A stretch of 64,000 nt of DNA from Synchiropus splendidus (lineage: Eukaryota > Chordata > Actinopteri > Syngnathiformes > Callionymidae): the NCBI RefSeq assembly GCF_027744825.2, contig NC_071349.1:2852001-2916000 (forward strand), written 5' to 3'. Below, one piece after another: positions 24,926-37,962 of this stretch (positions are counted from its first letter, which is position 1; each line of letters begins with the position of its first letter). Both the position numbers and the translations under genes were made by a program. The notes beneath the pieces are model-generated. The model did not search any database. It saw only the letters and a program-made list of their open reading frames with translations, and had not been told where the DNA came from.

Positions 24926-27900
24926 GTGCCATAACTTCTCAGGGAAGCTTCAGAACATGAAATTTTGACCTCCCACTATAGCAGAAAGGGTCTTTCTAGT
25001 AGTTGCACATCAAATCTAAGCTGTCTGAAGTGTTTTTCCAAAGTTATCAACATTTTTATGTTTGGCTTTCTGGAACCCACCTTATCTCAGGCTGAAAACG
25101 CGTTTTCTGCATTGTGCCATAACTTTGCAGGAAAGCTTCAGAACATGAAATTTTCACCTCCCACTATAGCAGAAAGGGTCCTTCTAGTAGTTGCACATCA
25201 AATATAAGCTGTCTGAAGTTTTTTTCCAAAGTCATCAACATTTTTATGTTTGGCGTTCTGGAACCCACCTTATCTCAGGCTGAAAACGCGTTTTCTGCAT
25301 TGTGCCATAACTTTGCAGGAAAGCTTCAGAACATGAAATTTTCACATCCCACTATAGCAGAAATGGTCTTTCTAGTAGTTGCACATCAAATCTAAGTTGT
25401 ATGAAGTGTTTTTCCAAAGTTATCAACATTTCTATGTTTGGCGTTCTGAAATCAACCTCATCTCAGGCTGAAAACGCGTTTTCTGCATTGTGTCATAACT
25501 TTGCAGGGAAGCTTCCGAACATGAAATTTTCAACTCCCACTATAGCAGAAAGACTTTTTCCAGTAGTTGCACATCAAATCTAAGCTCTTTGAAGTGTTTT
25601 TCGAAAGTTATCAACATTTTTATATTTGGCGTTCCTGAATCGACCTTATCTCAGGCTGAAAACACGTTTTCTGCATTGTGCCATAACTTTGCAGGGAAAC
25701 TTCAGAACATGACATTTTCACCTCCCACTATAGCATAAAGGGTCTCTCTAGTAGTTGCACATCAAATCTAAGCTGTCTGAAGTGTTTTTCCGAAGTTATT
25801 AACATTTTTATGTTTGGCGGTCCGGAATTGAACTTATGTGAGGCTGAAAACGCGTTTTCTGCATTGTGCCATAACTTTGCAGGGAAGCTTCCGAACATGA
25901 AATTTTCAACTCCCACTATAGCAGAAAGACTTTTTCCAGTAGTTGCACATCAAATCTAAGCTGTCTGAAGTGTTTTTCCAAAGTTATCAACATTTTTATG
26001 TTTGGCTTACCGGAATCGACCTTATCTCAGGCTGAAAACGCGTTTTCTGCAATGTGCCATAACTTTGCAGGGAAGCTTCAGAACATAAAATTTTCAACTT
26101 CCACTATAGCAGAAAGGCTTTTTCCAGTAGTTGCACATCAAATCTAAGCTGTCTGAAGTGTTTTTCCAAAGTTATCAACATTTTTATGTTTGGCTTTCCG
26201 GAATCCACCTTATCTCAGGCTGTAAAAGCGTTTTCTGCATTGTGCCATAACTTTGCAGGGAAGCTTCAGAACATGACATTTAAACATCCCACTATAGCAG
26301 AAAGGGTGTTTCTAGTAGTTGCACATCAAATCTAAGCTGTCTGAAATGTTGTCCCAAAGTTATCAACATTTTTACGTTTGGTGTTCCGGAATCGACCTTA
26401 TCTCAGGCTGGAAACGCGTTTTACGCATTGTGCCATAACTTTGCAGGGAACATTTAGAACATGAAATTTTCATCTCCCACTATAGCAGAAAGGGTGTTTC
26501 TAGTAGTTGCACATCAAATCTAAGCTGTCTGAAATGTTTTCCCAAAGTTATCAACATTTTTACGTTTGGCGTTTCGGAACCCACCTTATCTCACGCTGAA
26601 AACGCGTTTTCTGCATTGTGCCATAACTTCTCAGGGAAGCTTCAGAACATGAAATGTTCACCTCCCACTTAGCAGAAAGGGTCTTTCTAGTAGTTGCACA
26701 TCAAATCTAAGCTGTCTGAAGTGTTTTTCCAAAGTTATCAACATTTTTATGTTTGGCGTTCCAGAATCGACCTTATCTCAGGCTGAAAACGCGATTTACG
26801 CATTTTGCCATAACTTTGGAGGGAAGCTTCAGAAAATGAAATTTTCACCTCCCACTATAGCAGAAAGGGTCTTTCTAGTAGTTGCACATCAAATCGAAGC
26901 TGTCTGAAGTGTTGTTCCAATGTTATCAACATTTTTACGTTTGGCGTTCCGGAACCCACCTTATCTGAGGCTGAAAACGCGTTTTCTGTTGTGTGCCATA
27001 ACTTTGCAGGGAAGCTTCAGAACTTGAAATTTTCACCTCCCACTATAGCAGAAAGGGTCTTTCTCGTAGTTGCTCATCAAATCTAAGTTGTCTGAAGTGT
27101 TTTTCCAAAGTTATCAACATTTTTTCGTTTGGCGTTCCGGAACCCACCTTATCTCAGGCTGAAAACGTATTTTCTGAAATGTGCCATGACTTTTGTGGGA
27201 AGCTTCAGATCATGAAATTTTCACCTCCCACTGTAGCAGAAAGGGTCTTTCTAGTAGTTGCACATCAAATCTAAGCAGTCTGAAGTGTTGTTCCAAAGTT
27301 ATCAACATTTTTACGTTTGGCGTTCCGGAACCCAATTTATCTCAGGCTGAAAACGTATTTTCTGCATTGTGCCATAACTTTGCAGGGAAGCTTCAGAACA
27401 TGAAATGTTCACCTCCCACTATCGCAGAAAGGGTCTTTCTAGTAGTTGCACATCAAATCTAAGCTGTCTGAAGTGTTTTTCCAAAGTTATCAACATTTTT
27501 ATGTTTGGCGTTCCGGAACTGACCTTATCTCAGGCTGAAAACGCGTTTTCTGCATTGTTCCTTAACTTTGCAGAGAAGCTTCCGAACATGAAATTTTCAA
27601 CTCCCACTATAACAGACTGGGTCTTTCTAGTAGTTGCACATCAAATCTAAGCTGTCTGAAGTTTTTTTCCAAAATTATCAACATTTTCATATTTGGCGTT
27701 CCGGAATCGACCTTATCTCAGGCTGAAAATGTGTTTTACGCATTGTGCCGTAACTTTGCATGGAAGCTTCAGAACATCGAATTTTCAACTCCCACTATAG
27801 CAGAAAGGGTCTTTCAAGTAGTTGCAGATCAAATCTAAGCTGTCTGAAATGTTTTTCCAAAGTTATCAACATTTTTATGTTTGGCGTTCTGGACCCCACC

Positions 27901-30900
27901 TTATCTCAGTCTGAAAACGTGTTTTTTGCATTGTGCCATAACTTTGCAGGGAAGCCTCAGAACATGAAATTTCCACCTGCCGCTATAGTAGAAAGGGTCT
28001 TTCTAGTAGTTGCTCATCGAATCTAAGCTGTCTTAAGTGTCTTTTCGAAGTTATCAACACTTTTATGTTTGGCGTTCCAGAATCGACCTTAACTCAGCCT
28101 GAAAACGCGTTTTACGCATGGTGCCATAACTTTGCAGGGAAGCTTCAGAACATCAAATTTTCACCTCCCACAATGGCAGAAAGGGTCTTTCTAGTAGTTG
28201 CACATCAAATCTAAGCTGTCTGAAATGTTTTTCCAAAGTTATCAACATTTTTATGTTTGGCGTTCTGGAACCCACCTTATCTCAGGCTGAAAACGCGTTT
28301 TCTCCATTGTGCCATAACTTTGCAGGGAAGCTTCAGAACATGAATTTTTCACCTCCCACTATAGCAGAAAGGGTCTTTCTAGTACTTGCACATCACATCT
28401 AAGCTGTCTGAAGTGTATTTCAAAAGTTATCAACTTTTTTATGTTTGGCGTTCCTGAATCAACCTTATCTCAGGCTGAAAACGCGTTTTCTGCATTGTGC
28501 CATAACTTTGCAAGGAAGCTTCAGAACATGAAATTTTAAACTTGCGCTATAGCAGAAAAGGTCTTTCTAGTAGTTGTACATCAAATCTAAGCTGTCTGAA
28601 GTGTTTTTCCAAAGTTATCCACATTTTAATGTTTGGCGTTCCGGAATCGACCTTATCTCAGGCTGAAAACGCGTTTTACGCATTGTCCCATAACTTTGCA
28701 TCAAGCTTCAGAACATGAAATTTTCACCTCCCACGATAGCAGAAAGGGTCTTTCTAGTAGTTGCAGATCAAAACTAAGCTGTCTGAAATGTTTTTCCAAA
28801 GTTATCAACAGTTTTATGCTTGGCATTCCGGAATCGACCTTATCTCAGGCTGTAAACGCGTTTTACGCATGGTGCCATAACTTCTCAGGGAAGCTTCAGA
28901 ACATGAAATTTTGACCTCCCACTATAGCAGAAAGGGTCTTTCTAGTAGTTGCACATCAAATCTAAGCTGTCTGAAGTGTTTTTCCAAAGTTATCAACATT
29001 TTTATGTTTGGCTTTCTGGAACCCACCTTATCTCAGGCTGAAAACGCGTTTTCTGCATTGTGCCATAACTTTGCAGGAAAGCTTCAGAACATGAAATTTT
29101 CACCTCCCACTATAGCAGAAAGGGTCCTTCTAGTAGTTGCACATCAAATATAAGCTGTCTGAAGTTTTTTTCCAAAGTCATCAACATTTTTATGTTTGGC
29201 GTTCTGGAACCCACCTTATCTCAGGCTGAAAACGCGTTTTCTGCATTGTGCCATAACTTTGCAGGAAAGCTTCAGAACATGAAATTTTCACATCCCACTA
29301 TAGCAGAAATGGTCTTTCTAGTAGTTGCACATCAAATCTAAGTTGTATGAAGTGTTTTTCCAAAGTTATCAACATTTCTATGTTTGGCGTTCTGAAATCA
29401 ACCTCATCTCAGGCTGAAAACGCGTTTTCTGCATTGTGTCATAACTTTGCAGGGAAGCTTCCGAACATGAAATTTTCAACTCCCACTATAGCAGAAAGAC
29501 TTTTTCCAGTAGTTGCACATCAAATCTAAGCTCTTTGAAGTGTTTTTCGAAAGTTATCAACATTTTTATATTTGGCGTTCCTGAATCGACCTTATCTCAG
29601 GCTGAAAACACGTTTTCTGCATTGTGCCATAACTTTGCAGGGAAACTTCAGAACATGACATTTTCACCTCCCACTATAGCATAAAGGGTCTCTCTAGTAG
29701 TTGCACATCAAATCTAAGCTGTCTGAAGTGTTTTTCCGAAGTTATTAACATTTTTATGTTTGGCGGTCCGGAATTGAACTTATGTGAGGCTGAAAACGCG
29801 TTTTCTGCATTGTGCCATAACTTTGCAGGGAAGCTTCCGAACATGAAATTTTCAACTCCCACTATAGCAGAAAGACTTTTTCCAGTAGTTGCACATCAAA
29901 TCTAAGCTGTCTGAAGTGTTTTTCCAAAGTTATCAACATTTTTATGTTTGGCTTACCGGAATCGACCTTATCTCAGGCTGAAAACGCGTTTTCTGCAATG
30001 TGCCATAACTTTGCAGGGAAGCTTCAGAACATAAAATTTTCAACTTCCACTATAGCAGAAAGGCTTTTTCCAGTAGTTGCACATCAAATCTAAGCTGTCT
30101 GAAGTGTTTTTCCAAAGTTATCAACATTTTTATGTTTGGCTTTCCGGAATCCACCTTATCTCAGGCTGTAAAAGCATTTTCTGCATTGTGCCATAACTTT
30201 GCAGGGAAGCTTCAGAACATGACATTTAAACATCCCACTATAGCAGAAAGGGTGTTTCTAGTAGTTGCACATCAAATCTAAGCTGTCTGAAATGTTGTCC
30301 CAAAGTTATCAACATTTTTACGTTTGGTGTTCCGGAATCGACCTTATCTCAGGCTGGAAACGCGTTTTACGCATTGTGCCATAACTTTGCAGGGAACATT
30401 TAGAACATGAAATTTTCATCTCCCACTATAGCAGAAAGGGTGTTTCTAGTAGTTGCACATCAAATCTAAGCTGTCTGAAATGTTTTCCCAAAGTTATCAA
30501 CATTTTTACGTTTGGCGTTTCGGAACCCACCTTATCTCACGCTGAAAACGCGTTTTCTGCATTGTGCCATAACTTCTCAGGGAAGCTTCAGAACATGAAA
30601 TGTTCACCTCCCACTTAGCAGAAAGGGTCTTTCTAGTAGTTGCACATCAAATCTAAGCTGTCTGAAGTGTTTTTCCAAAGTTATCAACATTTTTATGTTT
30701 GGCGTTCCAGAATCGACCTTATCTCAGGCTGAAAACGCGATTTACGCATTTTGCCATAACTTTGGAGGGAAGCTTCAGAAAATGAAATTTTCACCTCCCA
30801 CTATAGCAGAAAGGGTCTTTCTAGTAGTTGCACATCAAATCGAAGCTGTCTGAAGTGTTGTTCCAATGTTATCAACATTTTTACGTTTGGCGTTCCGGAA

Positions 30901-32829
30901 CCCACCTTATCTGAGGCTGAAAACGCGTTTTCTGTTGTGTGCCATAACTTTGCAGGGAAGCTTCAGAACTTGAAATTTTCACCTCCCACTATAGCAGAAA
31001 GGGTCTTTCTCGTAGTTGCTCATCAAATCTAAGTTGTCTGAAGTGTTTTTCCAAAGTTATCAACATTTTTTCGTTTGGCGTTCCGGAACCCACCTTATCT
31101 CAGGCTGAAAACGTATTTTCTGAAATGTGCCATGACTTTTGTGGGAAGCTTCAGATCATGAAATTTTCACCTCCCACTGTAGCAGAAAGGGTCTTTCTAG
31201 TAGTTGCACATCAAATCTAAGCAGTCTGAAGTGTTGTTCCAAAGTTATCAACATTTTTACGTTTGGCGTTCCGGAACCCAATTTATCTCAGGCTGAAAAC
31301 GTATTTTCTGCATTGTGCCATAACTTTGCAGGGAAGCTTCAGAACATGAAATGTTCACCTCCCACTATCGCAGAAAGGGTCTTTCTAGTAGTTGCACATC
31401 AAATCTAAGCTGTCTGAAGTGTTTTTCCAAAGTTATCAACATTTTTATGTTTGGCGTTCCGGAACTGACCTTATCTCAGGCTGAAAACGCGTTTTCTGCA
31501 TTGTTCCTTAACTTTGCAGAGAAGCTTCCGAACATGAAATTTTCAACTCCCACTATAACAGACTGGGTCTTTCTAGTAGTTGCACATCAAATCTAAGCTG
31601 TCTGAAGTTTTTTTCCAAAATTATCAACATTTTCATATTTGGCGTTCCGGAATCGACCTTATCTCAGGCTGAAAATGTGTTTTACGCATTGTGCCGTAAC
31701 TTTGCATGGAAGCTTCAGAACATCGAATTTTCAACTCCCACTATAGCAGAAAGGGTCTTTCAAGTAGTTGCAGATCAAATCTAAGCTGTCTGAAATGTTT
31801 TTCCAAAGTTATCAACATTTTTATGTTTGGCGTTCTGGACCCCACCTTATCTCAGTCTGAAAACGTGTTTTTTGCATTGTGCCATAACTTTGCAGGGAAG
31901 CCTCAGAACATGAAATTTCCACCTGCCGCTATAGTAGAAAGGGTCTTTCTAGTAGTTGCTCATCGAATCTAAGCTGTCTTAAGTGTCTTTTCGAAGTTAT
32001 CAACACTTTTATGTTTGGCGTTCCAGAATCGACCTTAACTCAGCCTGAAAACGCGTTTTACGCATGGTGCCATAACTTTGCAGGGAAGCTTCAGAACATC
32101 AAATTTTCACCTCCCACAATGGCAGAAAGGGTCTTTCTAGTAGTTGCACATCAAATCTAAGCTGTCTGAAATGTTTTTCCAAAGTTATCAACATTTTTAT
32201 GTTTGGCGTTCTGGAACCCACCTTATCTCAGGCTGAAAACGCGTTTTCTCCATTGTGCCATAACTTTGCAGGGAAGCTTCAGAACATGAATTTTTCACCT
32301 CCCACTATAGCAGAAAGGGTCTTTCTAGTACTTGCACATCACATCTAAGCTGTCTGAAGTGTATTTCAAAAGTTATCAACTTTTTTATGTTTGGCGTTCC
32401 TGAATCAACCTTATCTCAGGCTGAAAACGCGTTTTCTGCATTGTGCCATAACTTTGCAAGGAAGCTTCAGAACATGAAATTTTAAACTTGCGCTATAGCA
32501 GAAAAGGTCTTTCTAGTAGTTGTACATCAAATCTAAGCTGTCTGAAGTGTTTTTCCAAAGTTATCCACATTTTAATGTTTGGCGTTCCGGAATCGACCTT
32601 ATCTCAGGCTGAAAACGCGTTTTACGCATTGTCCCATAACTTTGCATCAAGCTTCAGAACATGAAATTTTCACCTCCCACGATAGCAGAAAGGGTCTTTC
32701 TAGTAGTTGCAGATCAAAACTAAGCTGTCTGAAATGTTTTTCCAAAGTTATCAACAGTTTTATGCTTGGCATTCCGGAATCGACCTTATCTCAGGCTGTA
32801 AACGCGTTTTACGCATGGTGCCATAACTT
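24926..32829 (+). repeat. Near-perfect 3946-bp tandem duplication (21 monomers)
   Basis: 24926-28883 matches 28872-32829 at offset 3946, so the window holds 2.003 abutting copies. 3946 is 21 x 188 minus 2. The only difference I noticed by eye is G at 26230 versus A at 30176, which changes AAAAGCGTTTT to AAAAGCATTTT. The bounds are sharp: GCATTGTGCC versus GCATGGTGCC at the left (24925/28871) and ACTTCTCAGG versus ACTTTGCTGG at the right (28884/32830). Individual monomers inside each copy differ from each other at many positions, so the identity belongs to the 21-monomer block. A recent amplification or an assembly artefact would both fit. Confidence 0.9.
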
Positions 32830-35606
32830 TGCTGGGAAGCTTCAGAACATCAAATTTTCACCTCCCACAATAGCAGAAACGGTCTTTCTAGTAGTTGCAC
32901 TTCAAATCTAAGCTGTCTGAAGTGTTTTTCCAAAGTTATCTACATTTTTATGTTTGGCGTTTCGGAATCGAACTTATCTCAGGCTGAAAACGTGTTTTCT
33001 GCATTGTGCCATAACTTTGCATAAAGCTTCAGAACATGAAATTTTCACCTCCCTCTATAGCAGACAGGGTCTTTGTAGTAGTTTCACGTGAATTCTAAGC
33101 TGTCTGAAGTGTTTTTCCAAAGTTATCAACATTTTTATGTTTGGCGTTCCGGAATGGACCTTATCTCAGGCTGAAAACGTTCACCTCCCACTATAGCTGA
33201 AAGGGTTTTTCTAATAGTTGCACATCAAATCCAAGCTGTTTGAAGTGTTTTTCGAAAGTTATCAACATTTTTATGGTTGGCGTTCCGGAATCGACCTTAT
33301 CTCAGGCTGAAAACGCGATTTACGCATTCTGCCATAACTTTGCAGGGAATCTTCAGAACACGAAATTTTCATATCCCACTATAGCAGAAAGGGTCTTTCT
33401 AGTAGTTGCACATCAAATCTAAGCTGTCTGAAGTGTTTTTCCAAAGTTATAAACATTTTTATGTTTGGCGTTCCTGAATCAACCTTATCTCAGGCTGAAA
33501 ACGCGTTTGACGCATTGCGCCATAACTTTGCAGGAAAACTTCAGAACATGAAATTTTCAATTCCCACTAAAGCAGAAAGGGTTTTTCTGCTACTTGCACA
33601 TCAAATCTAAGCTGTCTGAAGTGTTCTTCGATAGTTTTCAACATTTTTATATTTGGCGTTCCTGAATCGACCTTATCTCAGGCTGAAAACACGTTTTCTG
33701 CATTGTGCCATAACTTTGCAGGGAAGCTTCAGAACATGAAAATTTCAACTCCCACTACAGCAGAATTGGTCTTTCTAGTAGTTGCACGTCAAATCTAAGC
33801 TGTCTGAAGTGTTTTTTCAAAGTTATCATATTTTTATGTTTGGCGTTCCGTAATTGACCTTGTCTCATGCTGAAAACGCGTTTTCTGCATTGTGCCATAA
33901 CTTTGAAGGGAAGCTTCAGAACATGACATTTCAACATCCCACTATAGCAGAAAGGCTCTTTCTAGTAGTTGCACATCAAATCTAAGCTGTTTGAAGTGTT
34001 TTTCGAAAGTTATCAACATTTTTATGTTTGGCGTTCCGGAATCGACCTTATCTCAGGCTGATAACGCGATTTACGCATTCTGCCATAACTTTGCAGGGAA
34101 GCTTCTGAACATGAAATTTTCAAATCCCACTATAGCAGAAAGGGTCTTTCTAGTAGTTGCACATCAAATCTAAGCTGTCTGAAGTGTTTTTCCAAGGTTA
34201 TCAACATTTTTATGTTTGGCGTTCCGGAATCAACCTTATCTCAGGCTGAAAACGCGTTTTCTGCATTGTGCCATAACTTTGCAGGGAAGCTTCAGAACAT
34301 GACATTTCAACATCCCACTATAGCAGAAAGGGTCTTTCTAGTAGTTGCACATCAAATCTAAGCTGTTTGAAGTGTTTTTCGAAAGTTATCAACATTTTTA
34401 TGTTTGGCGTTCCGGAATCGACCTTATCTCAGGCTGATAACGCGATTAACGCATTCTGCCATAACTTTGCAGGGAAGCTTCTGAACATGAAATTTTCAAA
34501 TCCCACTATAGCAGAAAGTGTCTTTCTAGTAGTTGCACATCAAATCTAAGCTGTTTGAAGTGTTTTTCCAAGGTTATCAACATTTTTATGTTTGGCGTTC
34601 CGGAATCGACCTTATCTCAGGCTGAAAACGCCTTTTACACATTGTTTCATAACTTTGCAGGGAAGGTTCAGAACATCAAATTTTCACCTTCCACTATAGG
34701 AGAAATGGTCTTTCTAGTAGTTGCACATCAAATCTAAGCTGTCTGAAGTGTTTTTCCAAAGTAATCAACATTTTTATGTTTGGCGTTCGGGAACCCACCT
34801 TATCTCAGGCTGTGAGCGCGTTTTCTGCATTGTGGCATAACTTTGGAGGAAAGCTTCAGAACATGAAATTTTCAATTCCATTATAGCAGAAAGGGTCTTT
34901 CTCGTACTTGCACATCAAATCTAACCTGTCTGAAGTGTTTTTTTGAAAGTTTTCAACATTTTTATGTTTGGCGTTCCTGAATCGACCTTATCTCAAGCTG
35001 AAAATGCGTTTTCTGCAATGTGCCATAACTTTGCAGGGAAGTTTCAGAACATGAAATTTTCAACTCCCACTATAGCAGAATGGGTCTTTCTAGTAGTTGC
35101 ACATCAAATCTAAGCTATCTGAAGTGTTTTTTGAAAGTTTTCAACATTTTTTTGTTTGGCGTTCCGGAACCCACCTTATCTCAGGCTGAAAACGCGTTTT
35201 CTGCTTTGTGGCATAACTTTGCAGGGAAGCTTCAGAACATGACATTTTCACATCCCACTATAGCAGAATGGGTCTTTCTAGTAGTTGCACATCAAATCTA
35301 AGCTGTCTGAAGTGTATTTCCAAAGTTATAAACATTTTAATGTTTGGCGTTCCGGAATCGACCTTATCTCAGGCTGAATAAGCGTTTTCTGCATTGTGCC
35401 ATAACTTTGCAGGGAAGCTTCAGAACATGACATTTTCACATCCCACTATAGCAGAATGAGTCTTTCTAGTAGTTGCACATCAAATCTAAGCTGTCTGAAG
35501 TGTATTTCCAAAGTTAAAAACATTTTAATGTTTGGCGTTCCGGAATCGACCTTATCTCAGGCTGAATACGCGTTTTCTGCATTGTGCCATAACTTTGCAG
35601 GGAATC
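32830..35606 (+). repeat. Mixed monomers with a dimeric repeat
   Basis: About fifteen units. Around 33985-34180 and 34361-34556 the same two-monomer phase repeats at offset 376, marked by GTTTGAAGTGTTTTTCG, GGCTGATAACGCGAT and ACGCATTCTGCC. Two units near 35310-35440 and 35490-35600 share TTTAATGTTTGGCG and GGCTGAATA marks that recur at 36645-36800. A GGCTGTGAGCGCG unit at about 34808 recurs at about 41662. No gene is visible. Confidence 0.82.
33171..33306 (+). repeat. Shortened monomer, 136 bp (52-bp deletion)
   Basis: Successive CTGAAAACG anchors are 136 apart. The junction CTGAAAACGTTCACCTCCC joins the left half of the palindrome directly to the end of the HindIII segment, removing the right half of the palindrome and the AAGCTT site. 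I found this junction only once. Confidence 0.92.
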
Positions 35607-37962
35607 TTCAGAACATGAAATTTTCACCTCCCACTATAGCAGAAAGGGTCTTTCTAGTAGTTGCACATCAAATCTAAGCTGTCTGAAGTGTTTTTCCAAA
35701 GTTATCAACATTTTTATGTTTGGCGTTCCGGAATCAACCTTATCTCAGGCTGAAAACGCGTTTTCTGCATTGTGCCATAACTTTGCAGGGAAGCTTCAGA
35801 ACATGAAATGTTCACCTCCCACTATAGCAGAAAGGGTCTTTCTAGTAGTTGCACATCAAATCTAAGCTGTCTGAAGTTTTTTTTCCAAAGTTATCAACAT
35901 TTTTATGTTTGGCGTTTCGGAAGCGAACTTATCTCCGGATGAAAACGCGTTTTCTGCATTGTGCCATAACTTTGCAGGGAAGCTTCAGAACATGAAATTT
36001 TAACCTCCCACTATAGCAGAAAAGGTCATTCGAGAAGTTGCACATCAAATCTAAGCTGTCTTGAAGTGCTTTTCTGAAGTTATCAACATTTTTATGTTTG
36101 GCGTTCCGGAACCCACCTTATCTCAGCCTGAAAACGTGTTTTACATATTTTGCCATAACTTTGCAGGGAAGCTTCAGAACATGAAATTTTAACATCCCAC
36201 TATGGCAGAAAGGGTCTTTCTAGTAGGTGCACATCAAATCTAAGCTGTCTGAAGTGTTTTTCCAAAGTTGTCAATATTTTTATGTTTGGCGTTTCGGAAT
36301 CGACCTTATCTCAGGCTGAAAACACATTTCCTGCATTGTGGCATAACTTTGCAAGGAAGCTTCAGAACATGAAATTTTCACCTCCCACTGTAGCTAAAAG
36401 GGTCTTTCTAGGAGTTGCACATCAAATCTAAGCTGTCTGAAGTGTTTTTCCAAAGTTATCAACATTTTTATGTTTGGCGTTCTGGAACCCACCTTATCTC
36501 AGGCTGGAAACGCGTTTCCTGCATTGTTGCAAAACTTTGCAGGGATGCTTCAGAACATGAAATGTTCGCCTCCCACTGTAGCAGATAGGGTCTTTCGAGG
36601 AGTTGCACATCAAATCTAAGCTGTCTGAAGTGTTTTTCCAAAGTTATAAACATTTTAATGTTTGGCGTTCCGGAATCGACCTTATCTCAGGCTGAATACG
36701 CGTTTTCTGCATTGTGCCATAACTTTGCAGGGAATCTTCAGAACATGAAATTTTCACTTCCCACTATAGCAGAAAGGGTCTCTCTAGTAGTTGCACATCA
36801 AATCTAAGCTGTCTGAAGTGTTTTTCCAAAGTTATCAACATTTTTATGTTTGGCGTTCCGGAACCCACCTTTTCTCAGGCTGAAAATGCGTTTTCTGCAT
36901 TGTGCCACAACTTTGCAGGGAAGCTTCAGAACATGAAATTTTCACCTCCCACTATAGCAGAAAGGGTCTTTCTAGTAGTTGCACATCAAATCTAAGCTGT
37001 CTGAAGTGTTTTTCCAAAGTTATCAACATTTTTATGTTTGGCGTTCCGGAATCAACCTTATCTCAGGCTGAAAACGCGTTTTCTGCATTGTGCCATAACT
37101 TTGCAGGGAAGCTTCAGAACATGAAATGTTCACCTCCCACTATAGCAGAAAGGGTCTTTCTAGTAGTTGCACATCAAATCTAAGCTGTCTGAAGTTTTTT
37201 TTCCAAAGTTATCAACATTTTTATGTTTGGCGTTTCGGAAGCGAACTTATCTCCGGATGAAAACGCGTTTTCTGCATTGTGCCATAACTTTGCAGGGAAG
37301 CTTCAGAACATGAAATTTTAACCTCCCACTATAGCAGAAAAGGTCATTCGAGAAGTTGCACATCAAATCTAAGCTGTCTTGAAGTGCTTTTCTGAAGTTA
37401 TCAACATTTTTATGTTTGGCGTTCCGGAACCCACCTTATCTCAGCCTGAAAACGTGTTTTACATATTTTGCCATAACTTTGCAGGGAAGCTTCAGAACAT
37501 GAAATTTTAACATCCCACTATGGCAGAAAGGGTCTTTCTAGCAGTTGCACATCAAATCTAAGCTGTCTGAAGTGTTTTTCCAAAGTTGTCAATATTTTTA
37601 TGTTTGGCGTTTCGGAATCGACCTTATCTCAGGCTGAAAACACATTTCCTGCATTGTGGCATAACTTTGCAAGGAAGCTTCAGAACATGAAATTTTCACC
37701 TCCCACTGTAGCTAAAAGGGTCTTTCTAGGAGTTGCACATCAAATCTAAGCTGTCTGAAGTGTTTTTCCAAAGTTATCAACATTTTTATGTTTGGCGTTC
37801 TGGAACCCACCTTATCTCAGGCTGAAAACGCGTTTCCTGCATTGTTGCAAAACTTTGCAGGGATGCTTCAGAACATGAAATGTTCGCCTCCCACTGTAGC
37901 AGATAGGGTCTTTCGAGGAGTTGCACATCAAATCTAAGCTGTCTGAAGTGTTTTTCCAAAGT
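35607..37962 (+). repeat. Spaced duplication, offset 1318 bp
   Basis: 35607-36644 matches 36925-37962 at offset 1318 (seven monomers plus two bases). Shared marks include GAAGTTTTTTTTCC, TTTCGGAAGCGAACTTATC, GGTCATTCGAGAAGTTGC, GTCTTGAAGTGCTTTTCTG, TTTTACATATTTTGCC, GAAAACACATTTCCTGC, TAGCTAAAAGGG and GCATTGTTGCAAAAC. Differences noticed include TAGTAGGTGC versus TAGCAGTTGC and GGCTGGAAAC versus GGCTGAAAAC. The spacer 36645-36924 holds monomers related to those at 35330-35680. Confidence 0.83.

Noticed and set aside
24926..32829. Retrotransposon or segmental insertion as the cause of the 3946-bp duplication
   Set aside because: The duplicated material is ordinary satellite in perfect register. 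There is no terminal repeat, target-site duplication, polyprotein frame or poly-A tail.
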